From an uncultured Verrucomicrobiota bacterium (GTDB taxonomy: Bacteria > Verrucomicrobiota > Kiritimatiellia > CAIQIC01 > Lenti-01): a DNA stretch of 18,856 nt. Numbering within the stretch: position 1 is the stretch's first letter; every line of letters starts with the position of its first letter. The notes beneath the pieces were generated by a model. That model did not search any database and was not told the origin of the DNA. It saw only the letters and a program-made list of their open reading frames with translations. The DNA is taken from NCBI GenBank assembly GCA_938003985.1, contig CALKWZ010000090.1:1-18856 (forward strand), in the 5' to 3' direction. Positions 1 through 7,391 of this stretch are shown here, in pieces. The translations under genes were made by a program, and so were the position numbers.

Positions 1-3000
1 GCAGCGGCACCGCCGGCGCTTTCGGCGGCTTGGCCGCGGGCGGCGGCGACGTCGGTTTCGGCGGAGGGACCGCCGCGACCACGGGCGCCGGCGCCGGCGG
101 GGCCGGCGGCGGCAGCGTCACGCGGATGGACTTCTTTTCCTTGGCCGCTTCCTTCGCCGCGCGCTCCTGCGCGGCCATTTCCTCGCGGCGCCGCTTTTCG
201 TCCGCCGCGCGGCGGGCTTCTTCGGCGCGGAGCCGCTCTTCGGCGGTCCGATGGGCCTGTTCCAGTTCCTGGAGGCGCCGCAGCTGGGCCTGCTGTTCGG
301 CTTGCTGCTCTTTGCGCGCCGCTTCCTCGCGGGCGCGGCGCGCGGCCTCTTCCTGCTTGTGGACGGCGATGCGCTCTTCTTCGCGCCGGGCGAATTCCGC
401 CGCCACCCGCGCTTCGGCTTCCGCCCGGGCGCGCGCCGCCACCTCTTCCCGCACGCGGGCGAGTTCCTCGGCATGGCGCCGGAGGACGTCTTCTTCGCGC
501 GACGTATGTTCCGCCGCCAACTGCATGCGGCGGGCTTCCGCCTCCTGCATCAGGCGCTCGATTTCCTCGCGCGCCATGGCCACTTCGCGTTCCTTCGCCC
601 GCAGCGCTTCCTCGAAATTGCGGCGGCGCGTTTCCGCTTCCTGGACCTTCTCCTCCATCTCCGCCCGCGCCTGGGCTTCCGCCTGCAGGCGGGCCGCCAG
701 TTCGCTTTCGGCCTGCGCCCGGCGCTGGGCTTCCGTCTGGATCTTCCGTTCGGTTTCCGCGCGGACGCGGATGGCCTCTTCCTCGCGACGGGCCAATTCC
801 TCTTCCAGCTGGAGCCGGCGCTGCTCTTCGGCGCGCAGGCGCTCCGCGGCGGCTTCGCGTTCCGCCCGTTCGGCTTCTTCGCGGACTTGGCGCTCGGCGG
901 CCTCCTGGGCGCGCGCCTCGGCTTCGGCGGTGGCGCGCAGGACGACTTCTTCGCGGGCCTGGCGGGCTTCCTCTTCGCGGCGACGCAGTTCGGCCGCCAA
1001 TTGGCCCACCTGCTCTTCCGCCTCGCGGATCTTGCGGTCGGCCTCGGCGCGGAGCTGGCGCTCGGCGTCTTCGCGGGCCTGGCGTTCGGCGGCCTGCTGC
1101 GCGCGGAACGCGGCTTCCTCCGCCGCGCGGGCTTCGGCGGCCTCGCGGGCCAGCGCCACTTCCCGCTCCTTCTCGCGGAGCTGCTCTTCCAGCTTCCGGC
1201 GGCGCTCTTCCAGCTTCTGGGCCTCCTTTTCGACGGCCGCGCGGGCCTTGCGTTCTTCTTCCGCGCGCCGCTGGTGCTCGGCTTCCATTTCCGCGCGGCG
1301 TTCCGCTTCTTCGCGGGCCTGCGCTTCGGCCTCTTCGCGCGCGCGCCGCGCTTCTTCCGCGCGCCGCGCCATCTCGTTTTCCAGCTCGACGAGGCGCTCT
1401 TCGGAAATCCGCACCTTCAGCTCGGCGTCCTCGCGCGCCTTGCGCTCCGCCGCGCTCTGGGCCTGCAGTTCGGCCTCCACCTGGGCGCGCCGTTCCGCTT
1501 CCTCCCGGGCGCGGCGTTCCGCTTCCTCCCGGGCCTGGCGCGCGGCTTCTTCGCGCTGGACCAGCTCCTGCTCCAATTCCTGCAGCTTGCGGGCGGCCTG
1601 CTTGGCCTGGGCCTCGTGCTGCTCGCGGGCCTGGCGGGCGGCCGCTTCGCGCTCTCGCAGCTCTTCCTCGACGCGGGCGCGGTGGTCGCTCTCTTCCTGG
1701 ATGCGGCGCTCGAGTTCCTCGCGGGCCTGACGGGCTTCGTCCTCGCGCGCGACGAGTTCGTCCTCCAGATCCCGCAATTTGGTCGCGGTCATCTGGGCCT
1801 TTTGCTCGATTTCCTCGCGGGCCTGGCGCTCCGCTTCCTCCCGGGCGCGCCATTCGGCCTCGACCTGCGCGCGGCGCTCGGCCTCTTCCTGCGCCTTCCG
1901 CTCGGCCTCTTCGCGGGCCGCCACGGCTTCCTGTTCGCGGCGGCTCAGCTCGTCTTCGAGTTCGCGCAGGCGGTTCCCGGCCTGCTGCACCTGGAGTTCC
2001 ACCTCTTCGCGCGCCTTGCGCTCCGCTTCCTCGCGGGCCTGCCATTCGGCCTCGACCTGCGCGCGGCGCTCGACTTCTTCCCGCATGCGCCGTTCCGCTT
2101 CCTCGCGGGCGGCCACGGCTTCTTCTTCGCGCCGCTGGAGCTCGAGTTCCAAGGCCTGGCGGCGCTCTTCGACCTCCCGGACCTTGTGGTCGGCGGCTTC
2201 GCGGGTCTGGCGGTTGGATTCCTCGTGCAGGCGGACGGCTTCCTCGCGGGCGATGCGCACTTCCACTTCGCGCCGCTCGAATTCCTCCTGCAGCTGGCGC
2301 TGGCGCGCCTCGGCCTCTTCGCGGGCCAGCCGTTCGGCTTCCTCGCGGGCGCGGTGTTCCGCCTCCATCTGCGCGCGGCGCTCGGCCGCATCGCGCAAGA
2401 GGGCTTCCAGCTTCTCGCGCTCCTGCTGGGCCAGTTCCTCCTTGCGGCGGAGTTCGGCCTCGAGCTGGCGGCGGCGTTCTTCGATTTCCTGCGCCTGGCG
2501 CTCGGCCTCTTCGCGCGCTTGGCGCTCGGCCTCTTCGCGGGCGAGATGTTCCGCTTCCATCTGCGCGCGGCGCTCGGCTTCTTCCAGCGCGCGGCGTTCG
2601 GCTTCTTCCTGGGCCAGCCGGGCTTCTTCCTCGTGGCGATGCAATTCCTCTTCGAGCTGGCGGCGCCGCTCTTCCGTTTCGCGCACCTTTTCCTCGGCGG
2701 CTTCGCGGGCCTGGCGCTCGGCCTCTTCGCGGGCGTGGAGTTCGGCTTCGACCTGCGCGCGATGCTCGGCTTCTTCCTGGGCGCGGCGTTCGGCTTCGAG
2801 CTGGGCCAGGCGGGCCTCCTCCTCGCGGCGGCGCAGCTCCTCCTCGAGCTGGCGGCGGCGCTCTTCCGTTTCGATGGCCAGCTGTTCGGCGGCTTCGCGC
2901 GCCTGGCGCTCGGCTTCGCCGCGGGCCTGCAATTCGGCTTCCACTTCGGCGCGGCGGGCGGCCTCGAGCTGGGCCTGGCGCTCGGCCTCCTCGCGGGCCA

Positions 3001-4675
3001 GCCGGGTTTCCTCTTCGCGGCGCTTCAGTTCCTCTTCGAGCTGGCGGCGGCGCTCTTCCGTTTCCCGGACCTGGCGTTCGACTTCCAGGCGGGCCTGGCG
3101 CTCGGCCTCCTCGCGGGCTTCCAGTTCGGCCTTTTCCCGGGCGCGCTGTTCGGCGGCCTCCCGGGCCTGGCGCTCGGCCTCTTCCCGGGCCAGGCGCGCT
3201 TCTTCTTCCCGGCGGCGCAATTCGTCTTCGAGCTGCTTGCGCTTGGCTTCGGTGGCAGCGACCTGCTTTTCGGCCTTTTCGCGGGCCTTGCGCTCGGCGG
3301 TTTCGCGGGCATGGCGTTCGGCTTCCTCGCGGGCGCGCACTTCGGCGTCTTCTCGGGCGCGCTGTTCGGCGGCCTCGCGGGCGCGGCGGGCGTTTTCCTC
3401 GAATTGGCGCAACTCTTCCTCGAGCTGGCGGCGGCGGTCTTCCGTTTCCCGGGCTTTTTGCTCGGCCGCTTCGCGCGCCTGGCGCTCGGCTTCCTCGCGG
3501 GCCTTCTGTTCGGCCTCGGCCTGGGCGCGCTTGGCTTCCTCTTCTTGCCAGAGCCGTTCGACGGCTTCGCGTTCGAGGCGCGCGGCTTCCTCGCGGCGCT
3601 TGAGTTCCGCTTCGAGCTGGAGCCGCTGTTCTTCGATATCGCGGATGCGGCGTTCGGCCTCGAGACGGGCCTGGCGCTCGGCTTCTTCGCGGGCGAGCAG
3701 CTCGGCTTCCTCCTGGGCGCGGCGTTCGGCCTCCTCGCGCAGGCGGCGTTCGGCTTCTTCGCGGGCTTTCTGCTCCGCGATTTCGCGCTTCTTCAGTTCC
3801 TTTTCCAGATGCCGGCGGTTTTGCTCGGCGTCCTGGGCCTTGCGTTCGACCTCTTCGCGGGCGCGGCGTTCGGCCTCCTCGCGGGCGCGATGGGCTTCCT
3901 CTTCCGACTGCTTCAGGGCTTCTTCCAGCTGGCGCCGGCGTTCTTCGGCCTGGCGGGCGCGTTCTTCCGCCTCTTCGCGCGGCGTACCGGTCGATTTCTT
4001 CTTGCCGCTGGCCCGGCCGCGGCGCAGCGGTTCCGGCGCGGGCGGCGGCGGCGCCACGACCGCCAAGGCCTCCGCGGGTTCTGCTTCGATCGGTTCCGGC
4101 TCCGCGACCGCTTCTTCCGGCTCGTCCGCCGGCTCTTCCGGCGCGGGAGCCGGCGGCGCGGGGCGCACCGGCGACGCCGCGACGGGCGGCGCCGGCTCCG
4201 CCAGCGGCAGTTCCTGCTGGCCGAGCGGCGCGGGTTCCGCGGCCGGGGGCGGCGGTTCCGCGAACGCCGCCTCCACGCGCGTCCGGCCCAGCTGGCGGGC
4301 CTTGTCCTGCGCGGCGGCGATTTCCTGCGCCTTGCGCTGGACTTCCTTGCGCTCCTGCATTTCCTTCATGCGTTTCTGCAGGCCGGAAAACAGGCTGGGT
4401 TTCTTCTTCGGATCGCGGATCAATTCGGTCTTGTCGTCGGAGACCCCCGCGAAGTGCAGGTAGGCTTCGACGAACGGCTCGGGATCCAGCCCCAGGTATT
4501 CGCAGTACAGCCGGTAGAACCCCTTGGCGTAGGTCGGCGCGATCAGCTTGGGATAGTCGTCGCGCTCCATGGCGTCGACGACCAGCATCTTGAGATGCGT
4601 GGCTGCCGAGGCTTCCGTCACGGTGACCCGCATCTTCTCGCGGGCCGCTTTCAGCTGGGTTCCCAAACCGTTCAT
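1..4675 (-). CDS. Giant RodZ-type HTH protein with a very long repetitive charged helix (partial, continues past left edge)
   Basis: At least 1,558 residues, starting at ATG 4675-4673; no stop was met in this frame down to the left edge. Residues 5-80 match the RodZ/HTH_25 domain: LGTQLKAAREK, then a second helix, then the diagnostic PTYAKGFYRLYCEYLGLDP. A basic stretch (KKKP at 90-93) and a Pro/Ala/Glu-rich linker (about 138-228) follow, where RodZ would normally have its membrane helix; no hydrophobic segment is present. Residues about 230-1515 are one almost uninterrupted Glu/Arg/Ala/Gln helix with an exact 64-residue repeat. Residues about 1520-1558 are Pro/Ala-rich and lead out of the window, so a C-terminal domain or membrane anchor may exist. 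The ribosome binding site AGGA lies inside the ftsK stop region (TAGGA), so translation is probably coupled to ftsK. RodZ binds MreB through its HTH domain; a cytoskeletal scaffold role here is inference. Confidence is high for the gene and HTH, low for function. Confidence 0.85.
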   Translation of the reverse strand, partial: MNGLGTQLKAAREKMRVTVTEASAATHLKMLVVDAMERDDYPKLIAPTYAKGFYRLYCEYLGLDPEPFVEAYLHFAGVSDDKTELIRDPKKKPSLFSGLQKRMKEMQERKEVQRKAQEIAAAQDKARQLGRTRVEAAFAEPPPPAAEPAPLGQQELPLAEPAPPVAASPVRPAPPAPAPEEPADEPEEAVAEPEPIEAEPAEALAVVAPPPPAPEPLRRGRASGKKKSTGTPREEAEERARQAEERRRQLEEALKQSEEEAHRAREEAERRAREEVERKAQDAEQNRRHLEKELKKREIAEQKAREEAERRLREEAERRAQEEAELLAREEAERQARLEAERRIRDIEEQRLQLEAELKRREEAARLEREAVERLWQEEEAKRAQAEAEQKAREEAERQAREAAEQKARETEDRRRQLEEELRQFEENARRAREAAEQRAREDAEVRAREEAERHARETAERKAREKAEKQVAATEAKRKQLEDELRRREEEARLAREEAERQAREAAEQRAREKAELEAREEAERQARLEVERQVRETEERRRQLEEELKRREEETRLAREEAERQAQLEAARRAEVEAELQARGEAERQAREAAEQLAIETEERRRQLEEELRRREEEARLAQLEAERRAQEEAEHRAQVEAELHAREEAERQAREAAEEKVRETEERRRQLEEELHRHEEEARLAQEEAERRALEEAERRAQMEAEHLAREEAERQAREEAERQAQEIEERRRQLEAELRRKEELAQQEREKLEALLRDAAERRAQMEAEHRAREEAERLAREEAEARQRQLQEEFERREVEVRIAREEAVRLHEESNRQTREAADHKVREVEERRQALELELQRREEEAVAAREEAERRMREEVERRAQVEAEWQAREEAERKAREEVELQVQQAGNRLRELEDELSRREQEAVAAREEAERKAQEEAERRAQVEAEWRAREEAERQAREEIEQKAQMTATKLRDLEDELVAREDEARQAREELERRIQEESDHRARVEEELREREAAARQAREQHEAQAKQAARKLQELEQELVQREEAARQAREEAERRAREEAERRAQVEAELQAQSAAERKAREDAELKVRISEERLVELENEMARRAEEARRAREEAEAQAREEAERRAEMEAEHQRRAEEERKARAAVEKEAQKLEERRRKLEEQLREKEREVALAREAAEARAAEEAAFRAQQAAERQAREDAERQLRAEADRKIREAEEQVGQLAAELRRREEEARQAREEVVLRATAEAEARAQEAAERQVREEAERAEREAAAERLRAEEQRRLQLEEELARREEEAIRVRAETERKIQTEAQRRAQAESELAARLQAEAQARAEMEEKVQEAETRRRNFEEALRAKEREVAMAREEIERLMQEAEARRMQLAAEHTSREEDVLRRHAEELARVREEVAARARAEAEARVAAEFARREEERIAVHKQEEAARRAREEAARKEQQAEQQAQLRRLQELEQAHRTAEERLRAEEARRAADEKRRREEMAAQERAAKEAAKEKKSIRVTLPPPAPPAPAPVVAAVPPPKPTSPPPAAKPPKAPAVPL
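518..3928 (-). repeat. Tandem 192-bp (64-residue) coding repeats built from 24-bp (8-residue) units
   Basis: I anchored on the first Leu (or its replacement) of the recurring RRRQLEEEL motif. The lowest base of that codon falls at 614, 806, 998, 1190, 1382, 1574, 1766, 1958, 2150, then 2462, 2654, 2846, 3038, 3230, 3422, 3614, 3806. Fifteen of these intervals are exactly 192 bp. The exceptions are 2150 to 2462 (104 residues), 3806 to 3926 (40 residues) and 614 to 518 (32 residues). All are multiples of eight residues. A typical unit has about 44 residues of an AREEAERQ-like octad with Ala every fourth residue, followed by about 20 residues of the ETEERRRQLEEELRRREEE type. Sequence identity is high in the middle copies and drifts toward both ends. 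Confidence 0.9.
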
Positions 4676-4678
4676 CGT

Positions 4679-4687
4679 ACCGTCCTA
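4679..4687 (-). promoter_or_regulatory. Ribosome binding site overlapping the ftsK stop codon
   Basis: On the minus strand the ftsK stop TAG runs directly into GA, giving TAGGACGG eight to ten bases before the ATG of the next gene. The AGGA core therefore sits on the stop codon of ftsK, a layout typical of translational coupling. It decides the 4675 start for the HTH gene. Confidence 0.65.
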
Positions 4688-7267
4688 TGCGGGGGGCGCG
4701 GGGTCGTCCTCGTCGTCGCCGCCGAGCTCGCTGCCCGCCGCGCCGAAACCGTCCAGATCGAAAAGGATTTCGCGCGGTTCCGCGCCGCGCGGCGGTCCGA
4801 CCATGCCCTTTTCCTCGAGGATGTCGATGAGCCGCGCCGCGCGCGTGTAGCCGATGCGCAGCCGCCGCTGGATGGACGAGGTGCTGGCCCGGCGCGTCTG
4901 CCGGATGACTTCGATCGCCTGCTGGATGAGTTCTTCGTCCTCTTCGGGGGCGTCGGGCAGCCCGACGCCGCCGCCGGCGCTTTCCTTCGCGGTGAAGCGC
5001 GCGTCGAAGCGGGGCTTGCCCTGCTGCTTCCAGTGGTCGGCGATCGCCTGGATTTCCTCGTCCTTGGTCCACGCGCCCTGCGCGCGGATGAGCTTGTTCG
5101 CGCCGGTCAGCACCAGCATGTCGCCCTTGCCCACCAGCTTGTCGGCGCCTTCCTGGTCGATGACCACGCGGCTGTCGTTCTTCTGCGCCACCTTGAACGC
5201 GACGCGGCCGGGGATATTGGACTTGATCGTGCCGGTGATGATGTCCACCGTCGGGCGCTGGGTGGCGATGATCATGTGGATGCCGGTGGCGCGCGCCAGC
5301 TGCGTCAGCTTCTGGATGCGCGGTTCGATGTCCTGTTGCGCGGTGAGCATCAGGTCCGCCAGTTCGTCGATGATGATCACCCAGTACGGCAGGCGGTCCG
5401 GCAACGGTTCCTCGGCCGCTTCGTTCGGCGCCGCCGGGGGCAGCTCGGCCGCGTCTTCGGCGGCGGCGTCCGCCGCGGGCGCGGCCGGGGCCGCGGCGTC
5501 GAACAGCGCGGTCTGCTCGGCCTTGGGCCGCTGGTTGAACGAGCGGATGTCGCGGACCTTCGCGCGGTGGAACAGCTTGAAGCGCTTTTCCATTTCCTGG
5601 ATCGCGATCCGCAGGGCGTTGACCACCTTCTTCGCGTCCGTGATCACGGGCGTCTCGAGGTGCGGCAGGTCGTTGTAGCCGGAGAATTCGACGATCTTCG
5701 GATCGATCAGGATCAGGCGCAGGTCTTCCGGCGTGCGGGTCATCAGCAGGCCGGCCAGGATGGAATTCATGCAGACCGTCTTGCCCTGGCCCGTGGCGCC
5801 GGCGATGAGCATGTGCGGCAAGGAGGCCAGGTCGGCCATCAGGATATGCCCGCCGACGTCCTGGCCCAGCGCCAGCGGCAGCGCCGCCTTCGACGTCGAC
5901 CACGCCGCGCTTTCGAGCAGCTGGCGCAGCACCACCGGCGCCGCGGAACGGTTGGGCACTTCGATGCCGACCACGCCCTTGCCGGGGATCGGCGCCTGGA
6001 CGCGGATGCTTTCGGCCTTGAGCGCCAGCGTGATGTTGTTGGCCAGGTTGCCGATGCGCTCGATCTTCACGTTCGCCGCCGGCAGCAGCTCGTAGCGCGT
6101 GACCACCGGGCCTTGCTCCACGTGCGTCACTTCGGCTTCGATGCCGAACTCCGCCAGCGTGGCGCGGATGATATGGATCGTCTTTTCCAGTTCGTCGGCG
6201 CCCGCCCGCGCCCCGGCGCCTTCGGGAATCGGCTGCAGCAGCGACAGCGGCGGCAGCGCCCACTTCGGCGCCGGCCGGTTCGCTTCTTCCGCCGCCTGCT
6301 GCTTCGCGGCCTTTTCGGCCTCGGCGCGCGCCTGCTTCGCGAGGCGCTCCTCGGCGGCCTTTTTCTCGGCTTCGGCCTTCTGCTGCTCCGCGAGGCGCTT
6401 CATGAACGCGGCCTTGCGCGCGGCTTCTTCCTGCTCGCGCGCGGCGGCTTCTTCGCGTTCGCGGCGGACGCGCTCTTCCGCCTCGCGGCGGCGGGCGTCA
6501 TCCTTGGCCTGTTGCTCGTCTTCCTTCTGCTGGCGACGCGCTTCCTGCTCCTGGCGGCGCGCTTCCTTTTCCTGGATCCGGCGTTCCTTCTCCAGTTCGC
6601 GCTCCAGCTTCAGGCGCTCGCGCTCCAGCAGGATCGCCTCGCGCTCGGCCTGCTCCTGCGCGGTGCGGTGCCGGGCCGCGCGTTCCTCGCGCCGCTCCTG
6701 CCAGCGGTACCACGCGTCCTGCAGCGCGCCCCACAGCTCGGCCGGATGCGTCTGCGACACGAAGAACAGCCCGCCCACGATGACCGCCAGGCTGACGATC
6801 GCCGCGCCCACCTTGCCGAGGAAATTCGTGACGAACATCCGCCCGAGGAACAGGCCCGCGAAGCCGCCGGGCATCTGGTCGAGGTTGAACCGTTCCGGCG
6901 CCACGCCATCCCAGAACGGCAACTGGATATCCATCAGCACGCAGACGCCGCACAGGAGGCCCAGCATCCAGAGCACGCGCGGCCAAACCCGGTCCCCGGA
7001 CCGGAAGACCATCATCAAGCCCCAGACCGCCAGCAGCAGCGGCGTCAGGAACCCCGCCAGGCCGAACGTGCGGAAAACGCCCCACGCCACCCAGGCCCCC
7101 ACCGGGCCGATGTAGTTCAGCGTCGCGTGCGTGTCGGCCGCCCAATCCGCCGTGTCCTTGGCGTCGTAGGAGGCCAAGGCCAGCAGAAGCAAGACCCAGG
7201 CGCCCTGCATGAGAATGCCCAGCGCCTCGCGGCGGACGTTCGACGTTTTACCCTTTCTGGCTGCCAT
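4685..7267 (-). CDS. ftsK: DNA translocase FtsK/SpoIIIE
   Basis: 860 residues. This is the septum-anchored ATPase that pumps chromosome ends out of the closing division septum and supports dimer resolution. The N-terminus has four or five membrane helices (about 16-34, 53-88, 97-114, 154-172). A highly charged coiled-coil linker (about 186-332) follows, rich in Glu/Arg/Ala/Gln. The motor has Walker A GATGQGKT at 490-497, Walker B VIIIDE at about 630-635 and the family signature ATQRPTVDIITG at 668-679. The C-terminal gamma winged helix lies at about 776-836 (TSSIQRRLRIGYTRAARLID) and normally reads KOPS sites. An Ala/Pro-rich insertion (about 588-622) sits just before Walker B. I chose ATG 7267 because the product then starts MAARKGKTSN just before the first membrane helix; the upstream in-frame ATG at 7315 would add 16 residues encoded across the promoter-like region. 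Confidence 0.95.
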   Translation of the reverse strand: MAARKGKTSNVRREALGILMQGAWVLLLLALASYDAKDTADWAADTHATLNYIGPVGAWVAWGVFRTFGLAGFLTPLLLAVWGLMMVFRSGDRVWPRVLWMLGLLCGVCVLMDIQLPFWDGVAPERFNLDQMPGGFAGLFLGRMFVTNFLGKVGAAIVSLAVIVGGLFFVSQTHPAELWGALQDAWYRWQERREERAARHRTAQEQAEREAILLERERLKLERELEKERRIQEKEARRQEQEARRQQKEDEQQAKDDARRREAEERVRREREEAAAREQEEAARKAAFMKRLAEQQKAEAEKKAAEERLAKQARAEAEKAAKQQAAEEANRPAPKWALPPLSLLQPIPEGAGARAGADELEKTIHIIRATLAEFGIEAEVTHVEQGPVVTRYELLPAANVKIERIGNLANNITLALKAESIRVQAPIPGKGVVGIEVPNRSAAPVVLRQLLESAAWSTSKAALPLALGQDVGGHILMADLASLPHMLIAGATGQGKTVCMNSILAGLLMTRTPEDLRLILIDPKIVEFSGYNDLPHLETPVITDAKKVVNALRIAIQEMEKRFKLFHRAKVRDIRSFNQRPKAEQTALFDAAAPAAPAADAAAEDAAELPPAAPNEAAEEPLPDRLPYWVIIIDELADLMLTAQQDIEPRIQKLTQLARATGIHMIIATQRPTVDIITGTIKSNIPGRVAFKVAQKNDSRVVIDQEGADKLVGKGDMLVLTGANKLIRAQGAWTKDEEIQAIADHWKQQGKPRFDARFTAKESAGGGVGLPDAPEEDEELIQQAIEVIRQTRRASTSSIQRRLRIGYTRAARLIDILEEKGMVGPPRGAEPREILFDLDGFGAAGSELGGDDEDDPAPPA

Positions 7268-7272
7268 ATTTG

Positions 7273-7301
7273 TATATACATAGCAAAACCCCGCCCTCCA
7301 A
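7273..7301 (-). promoter_or_regulatory. Candidate ftsK promoter with very short leader
   Basis: The minus strand carries TTGGAG (7301-7296), a 17-base spacer and TATATA (7278-7273). An alternative pairing is TTGCAT with TATGTA, 18 bases apart. The AT-rich patch stands out against its GC-rich surroundings and includes the perfect palindrome TGTATATACA at 7271-7280. The -10 ends five bases before the ftsK ATG and no Shine-Dalgarno sequence is visible, so the transcript may be leaderless. The rest of the 7268-7391 gap is GC-rich with no further clear signal. Confidence 0.4.
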
Positions 7302-7391
7302 TGCAATACCCGCATGCCCCCGCCGCGCCGGCCGCGCGCCGCGCGATTTTACCCCCGCCCAGAACCGCCCCCGGCCCCCGCCCGGCGCCCG

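Noticed and set aside
518..3928. The regular repeats as a CRISPR array
   Set aside because: The repeats are 24- and 192-bp coding units without unique spacers and are in frame in one protein; there are no cas genes.
30..4463. Long Ser/Arg/Ala-rich plus-strand frames at 30-1730 and 1779-4463
   Set aside because: They are shadows of the repetitive charged-helix gene; their Ser/Arg runs are the reverse reading of Glu/Ala/Arg codons, and no start signal or domain is present.
7268..7315. ATG start for ftsK at 7315
   Set aside because: It would translate through the AT-rich promoter-like patch and add 16 residues unlike any FtsK N-terminus.
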